Positions 1-6,767 are shown, counted from the first letter of the stretch. The stretch is 16,342 bases of DNA from JBDTYT01 sp040005555 (GCA_040005555.1 JBDTYT010000034.1:1-16342); one strand, 5' to 3'. Notes: generated by a model not told the origin, from the sequence alone. A program made the numbers and translations.

Positions 1-1
1 C

Positions 2-802
2 GTGGTCACGATCGCCCACATCTCCGATCCGCACGTCGGTTCGCCCTACTTCGTGCCGAACCTGATGAACCGTGTGATCGTCGAGCTCAACGAGCTCGAG
101 CCCGACGCGGTGATCTGCTCCGGCGACCTCACGAACGAGGGATACCGGCAGGAGTACAAGAACTGGGTCGCATACGCCCAACGGATCGTCGCTCCGACCT
201 ACACGGTCCCGGGCAACCACGACGCACGCAACGTGGGCTACCTGCACTTCGAGGAGCTCATCGGTGCCCGCCAGTGGAGCGTCGACGTGAAGGGCGTCCG
301 GATCGTGGGCGATGACTCCAGCGAGCCCGACGTGAACGAGGGCCAGATCGGCCGCGAGCGCTACGAGTGGATCCGCGAGCAGTTCGCCGTGCCCGCCGAC
401 CTGAAGGTCTTCGTGTTGCACCACCACCTGTTGCCGATCCCGGGGACCGGGCGCGAACGCAGCACGGTGATGGACGCGGGCGACCTGCTCGAGGAGCTCA
501 TCGTGGCCGGCGTGAACATCGTGCTGTCGGGACACAAGCACGTCCCGTACGTGTGGCGTCTCGAGAACCTGTACGTGGCGAACGCCGGGACCGTTTCCTC
601 GCTGCGGCTCCGCGGGTACACGAAGCCCTGTTACAACGTCCTCGAGTTCGAAGGCGACGAGGTGAAGATCACCCGCAAGTATCCCTTCGGCGGCGGCAGC
701 GTGATCGCCCACTTCGCATTGTCCAGCGGCGAGCAGTTCTATCGCGAGGTCGAGCCCCCGGTGCAGCAGCAGCGCGCGCCCGCGGCACGGCAAGGGGAGT
801 AG
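2..802 (+). CDS. Calcineurin-like metallophosphoesterase (CpdA-like)
   Basis: A 266-residue hydrolase of the dinuclear-metal calcineurin-like phosphoesterase fold, with every metal-site block visible: D9-x-H11 (ISDPH), GD at 41-42, GNHD at 71-74, the HHH run at 140-142, and GHKH at 177-180. The short single-domain layout resembles class III cyclic nucleotide phosphodiesterases such as CpdA. No signal peptide or membrane segment is seen, so it is probably cytoplasmic. The substrate cannot be read from the sequence. The GTG at position 2 gives a normal N-terminus three residues before the first beta strand, but the window edge hides the ribosome site and a start further upstream is possible. 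The last ~15 residues are Pro/Gln/Ala-rich and probably disordered. It lies 76 nt before the cDPG synthetase gene, so a role in cDPG or 2,3-DPG turnover is possible but purely inferred. Confidence 0.9.
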   Translation: MVTIAHISDPHVGSPYFVPNLMNRVIVELNELEPDAVICSGDLTNEGYRQEYKNWVAYAQRIVAPTYTVPGNHDARNVGYLHFEELIGARQWSVDVKGVRIVGDDSSEPDVNEGQIGRERYEWIREQFAVPADLKVFVLHHHLLPIPGTGRERSTVMDAGDLLEELIVAGVNIVLSGHKHVPYVWRLENLYVANAGTVSSLRLRGYTKPCYNVLEFEGDEVKITRKYPFGGGSVIAHFALSSGEQFYREVEPPVQQQRAPAARQGE

Positions 803-803
803 G

Positions 804-833
804 CCCGGCGGCCGGGGATCCGGACGTTCCCCG
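804..833 (+). promoter_or_regulatory. Two mutually exclusive hairpins before cpgS
   Basis: Two inverted repeats share bases. CCCGG (804-808) can pair with CCGGG (812-816) over a 3-nt loop. CGGGGA (813-818) can instead pair with TCCCCG (828-833) over a 9-nt loop. Both cannot form at once. The second could act as a weak terminator or attenuator between the phosphoesterase and cpgS, but no T-tract follows it. G+C-rich DNA gives such repeats by chance, so confidence is low. Confidence 0.3.
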
Positions 834-860
834 AGGTACGAAAGGGTTTCCACACCGACC

Positions 861-875
861 GCCTCGAGGGGAGGC
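861..875 (+). promoter_or_regulatory. Hairpin covering the cpgS ribosome-binding site
   Basis: GCCTC (861-865) is complementary to GAGGC (871-875) with a 5-nt GAGGG loop between them. The GGAGG core (870-874) of the Shine-Dalgarno site for the GTG start at 879 therefore lies largely in the stem. A second weaker GAGG (866-869) stays in the loop. If it forms, the hairpin could limit translation of cpgS. The stem is only 5 bp, so this is a candidate only. Confidence 0.3.
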
Positions 876-878
876 TCC

Positions 879-2213
879 GTGAGGGTTCTCGGGCTCGTCG
901 ATGGTGAGCATTACCCACCGGTCACGCGGTGGGGGATCGAGGTCGCCCGAACGAAGGGGTTCGAGGTCGTGGCGGCGCTCCTCGTCGGAGGCGTCGAGAA
1001 GCTCTCGCCGGGGGCGGAGTTGCCGGACCTCGGCACGCCGGTTCGCCCCGTGGTCGGCGACGTATCGGCGGCGCTCGCGCGTGCGATCGACGAGCTGCGA
1101 CCCGAGGGAGTCCTCGACCTGTCCGATGAACCGATCATCGGCTACCGCGAGCGCATGGAGCTTGCGGCAGTGACGCTTGCCCGAGGCGTGGCCTATGTCG
1201 GTCCCGATTTCCGGCTGGACCCGCCGATCTCGGGGCCGCCGCTCGATGTCCCGACGATCGCGGTCATCGGTACGGGGAAACGGACCGGCAAGACGGCGAT
1301 CGCGGGCGACCTCGCTCGAGCCGCGGCGGCGATGAACGCCAACCCCGTCCTCGTGGCGATGGGCCGGGGTGGTCCGGCCGAACCACAGGTTGCTCGGGCC
1401 GGAAGCGTGGGTCTGGACCAGCTGCTCGAGCTGGTGCGGAGCGGGGAGCATGCGGCATCGGATTACCTCGAAGGGGTCGTAACCTCCGGCGTGACGACCG
1501 TCGGCTCCCGCCGTGCGGGAGGAGGCCTGGCGGGTCTCCCCATGGCCACGAACGTGCGCGAGGCGGCCGATCTGGCGGTGGACTTGGGCGCGGGGATCGT
1601 CCTGCTCGAGGGCAGCGGCGCCGCGGTGCCGCCGATCCCGTGGGACGCCGGGGTCTTGGTCGTTCCCGTTTCAGCCCCCCCCGAATACCTTGGGGGCTAC
1701 CTCGGCCCCTACCGCCTGTTGCTATCGGACCTGGTTGTCTTTACAATGTCTGGCAGCCCACACGCCGGGCCCGAGAACACCTCCGCTCTGCGATCCCACG
1801 TCCAGCGACTTCGCGGTGATGCCCGGCTCATCGTGACGAGGTTCGAACCGCATCCACTGGACGATGTGCGGGGCAAGGACGTGTTCTTCACCACGACGGC
1901 CCACGGGGCGGCCGCCACAGGGCAGATCGATTCCCTCGAGGCAGCCCACGGGTGTCGGGTGGTGGGGTGGAGCGACAACCTGGCCGACCGTGCCGGGTTG
2001 GCACAGGACATGGACGGAGCGCAGCCGTACGAGGTGCTGCTCACAGAGCTGAAGGCCGCGGCGATCGACATCGCGTGTCGCAAGGCTCTCGACAGGGGCG
2101 CCGAGGTCGTCTTCGTCGATAACCGCGCGGTGGTGGTGGAGGGAGACACCGACATCGGCACCGCGCTCCGAGGAACGATCGATCTCGCGAGGCAACGACG
2201 AGCGAAGCGATGA
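879..2213 (+). CDS. cpgS: Cyclic 2,3-diphosphoglycerate synthetase
   Basis: A 444-residue protein that I recognise as the cyclic 2,3-diphosphoglycerate synthetase (cPGS) family, known from Methanothermus fervidus. It closes 2,3-diphosphoglycerate into its cyclic pyrophosphate using ATP. The N-terminal ~120 residues (MRVLGLVDGEHYPP onward) are the family-specific domain. A P-loop follows at 131-139 (GTGKRTGKT), then MGRGGP at 161-166 and LLEGSGAAVPP at 242-252, all typical of the family; length is close to the archaeal enzyme. No membrane segment is present. The GTG start at 879 has a GGAGG at 870-874. The stop overlaps the start of the 2-phosphoglycerate kinase gene by 4 nt (ATGA), so the two steps of one pathway are translationally coupled. 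Codon use looks like the neighbours, so any transfer is not recent. Other P-loop ligases are less likely because of the kinase partner. Confidence 0.88.
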   Translation: MRVLGLVDGEHYPPVTRWGIEVARTKGFEVVAALLVGGVEKLSPGAELPDLGTPVRPVVGDVSAALARAIDELRPEGVLDLSDEPIIGYRERMELAAVTLARGVAYVGPDFRLDPPISGPPLDVPTIAVIGTGKRTGKTAIAGDLARAAAAMNANPVLVAMGRGGPAEPQVARAGSVGLDQLLELVRSGEHAASDYLEGVVTSGVTTVGSRRAGGGLAGLPMATNVREAADLAVDLGAGIVLLEGSGAAVPPIPWDAGVLVVPVSAPPEYLGGYLGPYRLLLSDLVVFTMSGSPHAGPENTSALRSHVQRLRGDARLIVTRFEPHPLDDVRGKDVFFTTTAHGAAATGQIDSLEAAHGCRVVGWSDNLADRAGLAQDMDGAQPYEVLLTELKAAAIDIACRKALDRGAEVVFVDNRAVVVEGDTDIGTALRGTIDLARQRRAKR

Positions 2214-3169
2214 CGAAAGACCAGAAGAGCCCGTACATCGTGATCTCCGACCGGGAGACCGGGCTTCCGTACTCGAAAGGCCTCATGGCCTCCCAAGTGA
2301 TGGTGACGGGCTTGTCGCCGTTCCGCGCGTACCAGGTCGCGGAGGCCGTGGAGGAACGACTGCTCGAGGCAGGCGCTCCCTCGATCACGAGCGAGGAGCT
2401 CGACCGCGTAGCGCTCGAGGCCATCTCCGAGCTCGCAGGCGAGCGGTTCGCGAAGACCTTCCTGCGATGGCGCGAGGTCGAGGCGCTCGACATCCCGCTC
2501 GTCGTGCTGATCGGCGGAACGACGGGTGTCGGGAAGTCGACGCTTGCCACCCAACTCGCCACACGCCTCGGCATCGTGCGCGTGGTCGCCACCGATGCCG
2601 TCCGAGAGGTCATGCGCGCGTTGTTTTCCAAGGAGCTGATGCCCGCGTTGCACACGTCGTCCTTCGAGGCGGGGACCGTCCTGCGCGAGGCTCCCAACCG
2701 CGACGCGGCGATCGTCGGATTCTGCGAGCAGACGAACGTCGTGGCCGTCGGGATCGACGCCTTGCTCGCGCGAGCGGCGCTCGAGGGCACGAGCATCATC
2801 ATCGAGGGTGCCCACGTCGTGCCGGGTTTCCTCGACCTGGAGTCGCGCCAGGACAGATTCCTCGCGGTCCCGCTCATCATCACGGTGGAAGAAGAGGACG
2901 TCCACAGGAGCCACTTCGCCGCCCGCGGTGCGGATCACGCCGGACGCCCCGCCCCTCGCTACCTCGAGGGGTTCGACAACATCCGCCGGATCCAGCGGTA
3001 CATCAAGAGTCAAGCGCTCTCGCACGGTGTGCCGGTGGTTCCCAACTACAGCTTCGACCGCTCGCTCGCGGCGGTCATCGACCTGGTCATGGAGCGCGCG
3101 ACGGAATGGGTGCAGCAGGGCCTCGCCCGTTCGAACGGCGTCCGCGCACGGGAAGGAGATCCACGGTGA
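2210..3169 (+). CDS. pgk2: 2-phosphoglycerate kinase
   Basis: A 319-residue kinase that phosphorylates 2-phosphoglycerate with ATP to give 2,3-diphosphoglycerate, the substrate of the enzyme encoded just upstream. The N-terminal ~85 residues form an ATP-cone-like domain (YIVISD at 9-14, GLMASQ at 24-29, LDRVALEAI near 64-72), as in archaeal 2-phosphoglycerate kinases. The kinase domain has the P-loop GGTTGVGKST (102-111), the VATDAVREVMR segment (126-136), where substrate is expected to bind, and a Walker B-like SIIIEGAHVVPG (195-206). The ATG start overlaps the cpgS stop by 4 nt and has no strong Shine-Dalgarno site, which fits translational coupling. The stop overlaps the transaldolase start (GTGA). 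A generic zeta-toxin or adenylylsulfate-kinase-like protein is the alternative, but the ATP-cone plus the cpgS partner make 2-phosphoglycerate kinase much more likely. Confidence 0.87.
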   Translation: MTKDQKSPYIVISDRETGLPYSKGLMASQVMVTGLSPFRAYQVAEAVEERLLEAGAPSITSEELDRVALEAISELAGERFAKTFLRWREVEALDIPLVVLIGGTTGVGKSTLATQLATRLGIVRVVATDAVREVMRALFSKELMPALHTSSFEAGTVLREAPNRDAAIVGFCEQTNVVAVGIDALLARAALEGTSIIIEGAHVVPGFLDLESRQDRFLAVPLIITVEEEDVHRSHFAARGADHAGRPAPRYLEGFDNIRRIQRYIKSQALSHGVPVVPNYSFDRSLAAVIDLVMERATEWVQQGLARSNGVRAREGDPR

Positions 3170-3828
3170 GACTGTTCCTCGACACGGCGAACATCGACGA
3201 GATCCGAGAGATCAACAGGTGGGGAGTGCTGTCCGGCGTCACGACGAACCCGTCGCTCGTCGCCAAGCAGAACGATGACCCTGAGACCGTCTGGAAGGAG
3301 ATCCTCGCCGAGGTCGATGGCGACATCTCGCTCGAGACCACCGAGCTCGAGACCGACGCCATGGTTGAGCAGGGCATCGGGCTCGCGCAGATGGCCCCGA
3401 ACGCGGTCGTGAAGGTCCCCATGACCCCCAACGGCCTCTCGGCCGGCAAACGTCTCATGAAGGACGGCATCAAGATCAACGTCACGCTGGTGTTCTCGCC
3501 CGCGCAGGCGATCCTCGCGGCCGAGATCGGCGCCTACATCGTCTCGCCGTTCATCGGGCGGATCGACGACATGGCGGGGGACGGTATGCACGCCCTGCGC
3601 CAGATCTGCGAGATCTACGAGGTCCAGGGCTACGAGACGAACGTGCTCGCGGCGTCGCTGCGGCACCCCATGCACGTCGTGGAGGCCGGGCTCGCGGGAG
3701 CCGATATCGCGACGATGCCGTACGCCGTTTTCGCGCAACTCGTGAAACACCCGTTGACCGACATCGGATTGGCCAAGTTCCTCGAGGACTGGCAGTCCCT
3801 CCAAACGGAACTGAAGGAAGGAGCTTAG
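3166..3828 (+). CDS. tal: Transaldolase, TalC/MipB type
   Basis: A 220-residue class I aldolase of the short transaldolase / fructose-6-phosphate aldolase family, acting in the non-oxidative pentose phosphate pathway by moving a three-carbon unit between sugar phosphates. Seen: LFLDTANIDEI at the N-terminus, GVTTNPSL (24-31), the Schiff-base lysine K83 in VVKVPMT, and SPFIGRIDD (127-135). Aligned by eye with E. coli FsaA, the aldolase-defining Gln59 is Glu57 here and Tyr131 is Phe129; both are the transaldolase state. The GTG start has AAGGAG at 3153-3158 and overlaps the upstream stop (GTGA). A short-type transaldolase (ywjH) also lies close upstream of rho in Bacillus subtilis, so this gene may belong to the old rho neighbourhood more than to the cDPG genes. 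Confidence 0.92.
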   Translation: MRLFLDTANIDEIREINRWGVLSGVTTNPSLVAKQNDDPETVWKEILAEVDGDISLETTELETDAMVEQGIGLAQMAPNAVVKVPMTPNGLSAGKRLMKDGIKINVTLVFSPAQAILAAEIGAYIVSPFIGRIDDMAGDGMHALRQICEIYEVQGYETNVLAASLRHPMHVVEAGLAGADIATMPYAVFAQLVKHPLTDIGLAKFLEDWQSLQTELKEGA

Positions 3829-3832
3829 ATTG
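3818..3832 (+). promoter_or_regulatory. Ribosome-binding site supporting a TTG start of rho
   Basis: AAGGAG at 3818-3823 lies 6 nt before TTG at 3830-3832. This good Shine-Dalgarno site supports the rare TTG codon as the rho start. It lies inside the last codons of the transaldolase gene, which ends one base before the TTG. Confidence 0.75.
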
Positions 3833-5464
3833 GCCACCATCGACAAGAACACCCTCGAGGGAAAGGTCACCGCCGAGCTGCACGAGATGGCGAGCGACCT
3901 CGGGATCGAGGGACACAAGGGACTGAAGAAAGCCGAGCTGATCGACAGCATCTTGTCCCACGACGGCGGGGCGAGCACGTCACCCCCACCGACCACGCCC
4001 GACCAGACGTTCGCGGCCCCGTCGACTCCCCAACCTCGCCAGGAACTCGGATCCGAAGAGGAGCGCCAGCCCGGGAACGAGCGTTCCTCCGGGAACGGCG
4101 AAGTGCGAGGCCCCGCTCGTGATCGAGCGTTCACTCGCGACCGCCCGGGGGGCGGTCAAGGCCAAGGGGGCCGGGACCGCGGACCGCACGTTGGCGGCGA
4201 CCGTGGCGGGCAGCCCGACCGAGGCGGCCAAGGCGGCCAAGTCGACCGGGATCCGCGAGGGCGCCGCCCGTCCCGCGAGGAGCGGCGGCGGCAGCGCGAG
4301 GAACGGCGTGTCCGCGAGGTCGAGATGCAGAAGGAGGAGTTGCAGTCTGCTCCCACGCAGACCGGACTCCTCGACATCTTGCCCGAGGGCTACGGCTTCT
4401 TGCGGACCTCCGGCTACCTGCCCGGTCAGCAAGACATCTACGTTTCGCTCTCGCAAGTGCGTCGCTTCATGCTCCGCAAGGGCGACACCGTCACGGGCAA
4501 GGTCCGCCAGCCGAAAGAGAGCGAGAAGTACTTCGCCCTGCTGCAGATCGACGACGTGAACGGCATGGATCCGGAAGCGGCCAAGCAGCGGCCCGTCTTC
4601 GACAAGCTCACGCCCTTGTTCCCACACCAGCGGTTCCGCCTGGAGACCGGGCCGACCGACGTGACCGGCCGGATCGTCGACATGGTCGCGCCGATCGGAA
4701 AGGGCCAGCGCGGGATGGTGGTCTCTCCACCGAAGGCGGGCAAGACAACGGTGTTGAAGAACATCGCGAACGGGATCATCCAATCGAGCCCCGACACCCA
4801 CGTGATGATCCTGCTCGTGGACGAGAGGCCGGAAGAGGTCACCGACTGGCAGCGCACCGTGTCGCCGGCCGAGGTGGTCTACTCCACCTTCGACAAGCCG
4901 CCGGACCAGCACATCCAGGTCACCGAGCTCGTGCTCGAACGCGCGAAGCGCCTGGCCGAGATGGGGCAGGACGTGGCCATCATCCTAGACTCGATCACGC
5001 GGCTCGCGCGGGCGTACAACCTGGCTGCACCGGCCTCGGGGAAGATCTTGTCGGGCGGGATCGACTCGACCGCGCTCTACCCACCGAGGCGGTTCTTCGG
5101 CGCCGCGCGGAATATCGAGGAGGGCGGCAGCCTTACCATCATCGCGAGTGCTCTCGTCGAGACCGGATCCCGGATGGACGAGGGGATCTTCGAGGAGTTC
5201 AAGGGCACCGGCAACATGGAGCTGCGCTTGGACCGTGCCCTGTCCGAGAAGCGCATCTTCCCGGCCATCAACGTCGAGGCGAGCGGCACCCGCAAAGAGG
5301 AGCTGCTCATGCCCACCGAGGAACTGGCGCTGGTGTGGCGCCTGCGGCGGGTGCTCCACGCGCTCGAGGCCGGAGCGGCGCTCGAGCTGCTCACGGACAA
5401 GATCAGGGCGACGAAGTCGAACGAGCAGTTCCTCAAGGAGATCGCGAAGGCACCGGCCGGGTAA
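3830..5464 (+). CDS. rho: Transcription termination factor Rho
   Basis: A 544-residue hexameric RNA helicase that ends transcription. Domains in order: a Rho_N/SAP-like helical domain (about 10-45), a low-complexity insertion (about 48-165) rich in Arg, Gly, Gln and Asp that ends in a highly charged Arg/Glu stretch, the cold-shock-like RNA-binding domain (about 177-250; GLLDILPEGYGFLR, DIYVSLSQVRRF), and the RecA-type ATPase. The ATPase shows Walker A PPKAGKT (300-306), the catalytic-glutamate segment DERPEEVTDW (331-340), Walker B VAIILDSITRLARA (382-395) and GTGNMELRLDR (459-469). It is longer than the ~420-residue E. coli protein because of the insertion, as in many actinobacteria. The start is TTG at 3830 with AAGGAG 6 nt upstream. 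It probably shares a transcript with the upstream metabolic genes, and a -10-like sequence for rpmE overlaps its stop codon. Confidence 0.97.
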   Translation: MATIDKNTLEGKVTAELHEMASDLGIEGHKGLKKAELIDSILSHDGGASTSPPPTTPDQTFAAPSTPQPRQELGSEEERQPGNERSSGNGEVRGPARDRAFTRDRPGGGQGQGGRDRGPHVGGDRGGQPDRGGQGGQVDRDPRGRRPSREERRRQREERRVREVEMQKEELQSAPTQTGLLDILPEGYGFLRTSGYLPGQQDIYVSLSQVRRFMLRKGDTVTGKVRQPKESEKYFALLQIDDVNGMDPEAAKQRPVFDKLTPLFPHQRFRLETGPTDVTGRIVDMVAPIGKGQRGMVVSPPKAGKTTVLKNIANGIIQSSPDTHVMILLVDERPEEVTDWQRTVSPAEVVYSTFDKPPDQHIQVTELVLERAKRLAEMGQDVAIILDSITRLARAYNLAAPASGKILSGGIDSTALYPPRRFFGAARNIEEGGSLTIIASALVETGSRMDEGIFEEFKGTGNMELRLDRALSEKRIFPAINVEASGTRKEELLMPTEELALVWRLRRVLHALEAGAALELLTDKIRATKSNEQFLKEIAKAPAG

Positions 5465-5467
5465 GCT
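5462..5467 (+). promoter_or_regulatory. Possible -10 box for rpmE
   Basis: TAAGCT fits the actinobacterial TAnnnT -10 pattern and overlaps the rho TAA stop codon. Transcription would begin near 5474, giving a ~24-nt leader that contains the Shine-Dalgarno site of rpmE. No convincing -35 box is seen. Confidence 0.3.
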
Positions 5468-5497
5468 GGCCGGCCGACAGGAGGAGACACCGGTCCC

Positions 5498-5776
5498 ATG
5501 AAACAAGGAATCCATCCCGAGTACGTGATCGCCACGGTCCGATGTTCCTGCGGGAACACGTTCGAGACGCGCTCGACGAAGTCGGATCTCCGCGTGGAGA
5601 TCTGCTCGAACTGCCACCCCTTCTACACCGGCAAGCAGAAGCTCATCGACACGGGGGGTCGCGTCGAGCGGTTCCAACGCCGGTATGCCAACCAGCAGGC
5701 CGGCAAGTCGACGGCCCCGGCGGCAGCCACCTCGCCCGCGGTCGAGACCGCTCCGGGCGACGAGCCCTCGGCGTAG
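5498..5776 (+). CDS. rpmE: 50S ribosomal protein L31, zinc-binding form
   Basis: A 92-residue L31 of the large ribosomal subunit. The start MKQGIHPEY is classic, and the four zinc ligands are C16, C18, C36 and C39 (RCSCGN and CSNCHPFYTG). This is therefore the C+ form, which depends on zinc and in other bacteria can be replaced by a cysteine-free paralogue when zinc is scarce. The conserved core ends near residue 67; a ~25-residue Ala/Pro/Thr/Glu-rich tail makes it longer than the usual ~70 residues and is probably disordered. The ATG at 5498 has AGGAGG at 5479-5484, a somewhat long spacing, with GGAGA just after. It follows rho by 33 nt, the order seen in many actinobacteria and firmicutes. 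Confidence 0.97.
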   Translation: MKQGIHPEYVIATVRCSCGNTFETRSTKSDLRVEICSNCHPFYTGKQKLIDTGGRVERFQRRYANQQAGKSTAPAAATSPAVETAPGDEPSA

Positions 5777-5788
5777 CGCGCTCCAAGC

Positions 5789-6703
5789 ATGGCGGAGGAG
5801 GCCACGGACGGCCAGCACTTCTACGGCGGCCAGGCGGTCGTCGAAGGGGTGATGATGCGTGGCCGCGACGTGTGGGCGATCGCGGTGCGCAGGCCCGACG
5901 CGACGATCCACGTCGAATCGCACGACATCGATTCGCTGGTTGCGCGTCATCCGATCTTTCGTCAGCCCGGTCTGCGGGGGGTGATCGCGCTCGGACAGGC
6001 GTTGTCGATCGGCTTCAAGGCGCTCTCGATCTCGGCTCGTGAATCCTCGCCCGAGGAGGAACGGCTCTCGTCGAGGCAGATGGCCCTCTCGATGACGATC
6101 GCGGGAGTGATCTTCCTCGCGATCTTCATCGTGCTGCCCGCGGTGGCGTTCCGTTGGGTGGGTCATCACGTCAGTTCGAGCATCTTCGTGAACGCACTCG
6201 AGGGCGTGTTCCGGGTCCTGCTGTTCCTCGGCTACCTGTTGATCATCGGTCGCGCGAAGGAGATCCGGCGGGTGTTCGAGTACCACGGGGCGGAGCACAA
6301 GACGATCGCCGCGTTCGAGCATCACGATCCGCTCGACCGGGAGCACGTCGTTCGATACTCGACGCTGCACGTCCGGTGCGGGACGAACTTCCTGCTCCTC
6401 GTCATGGTGATCACGATCTTCGTGTTCGCCGTATTCGGGAACCCCGGCATCTGGTGGCGGATCGGGTCGCGGATCGTGGCGATCCCGATCATCGCCGGGA
6501 TCGCGTTCGAGATGCTGCGCCTCGGCGCCAGGTTCCCGAACTCGCTCGTCATCCGAGGCCTCATGACTCCGGGCCTGTGGCTGCAGAAGATCACGACGAA
6601 ACCACCCGACGATGCCCAGATCGACGTCGCGATCGCCTCGTTCAATGAGGTCCTACGTCGAGAGCGTGGGCCGCAGGAGCGCGCTCCGGCCGCCGACGGC
6701 TGA
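5789..6703 (+). CDS. DUF1385 membrane protein (YqhQ-like)
   Basis: A 304-residue integral membrane protein of the DUF1385 family (YqhQ in Bacillus). Its biochemical role is not one I can state. Family marks seen: GGQAVVEGVMMRG (13-25), EYHGAEHKTI (164-173), HVRCGTNFLL (194-203) and PGLWLQKITT (261-270). Hydrophobic segments lie at about 99-120, 138-153, 199-217 and 224-242. The conserved His/Glu/Cys-bearing blocks sit next to membrane segments and could bind a metal or a lipid headgroup, which is inference. ATG at 5789 lacks a clear Shine-Dalgarno site and lies 12 nt after rpmE, so it is probably co-transcribed. DUF1385 genes are, to my knowledge, commonly found between rpmE and prfA in actinobacterial and related genomes. 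A hairpin follows its stop. Confidence 0.9.
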   Translation: MAEEATDGQHFYGGQAVVEGVMMRGRDVWAIAVRRPDATIHVESHDIDSLVARHPIFRQPGLRGVIALGQALSIGFKALSISARESSPEEERLSSRQMALSMTIAGVIFLAIFIVLPAVAFRWVGHHVSSSIFVNALEGVFRVLLFLGYLLIIGRAKEIRRVFEYHGAEHKTIAAFEHHDPLDREHVVRYSTLHVRCGTNFLLLVMVITIFVFAVFGNPGIWWRIGSRIVAIPIIAGIAFEMLRLGARFPNSLVIRGLMTPGLWLQKITTKPPDDAQIDVAIASFNEVLRRERGPQERAPAADG

Positions 6704-6706
6704 TCG

Positions 6707-6722
6707 CCCTGCCCACGCAGGG
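6707..6722 (+). terminator. Hairpin after the DUF1385 gene
   Basis: CCCTGC (6707-6712) pairs perfectly with GCAGGG (6717-6722) over a 4-nt loop, starting 4 nt after the DUF1385 stop codon. Only a weak T-run follows, so it may be a terminator without a U-tract or a 3'-end stabiliser. A candidate promoter for the next gene lies 18 nt downstream, which fits the end of one unit and the start of another. Confidence 0.4.
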
Positions 6723-6739
6723 GAAGTTCCCGGGGGTCC

Positions 6740-6767
6740 TTGCATCGGCGACCTCGCGGTCTAGCAT
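6740..6767 (+). promoter_or_regulatory. Candidate sigma-70-type promoter of the divIVA-like gene
   Basis: TTGCAT (6740-6745) as -35 and TAGCAT (6762-6767) as -10 are separated by 16 nt. The -10 fits TAnnnT. Transcription would begin near 6774, giving a ~38-nt leader with the GAGGAGG ribosome site before the ATG at 6812. Confidence 0.4.

Noticed and set aside
1709..3025. 438-residue open frame on the minus strand
   Set aside because: It lies opposite cpgS and pgk2, which have clear family motifs. Long antisense frames are normal in high-G+C DNA, and its translation is a low-complexity Arg/Asp/Glu/His mix with no recognisable domain. The same holds for the minus-strand frames at 4985-6370, 11379-12590, 13763-15181 and 14754-16070.
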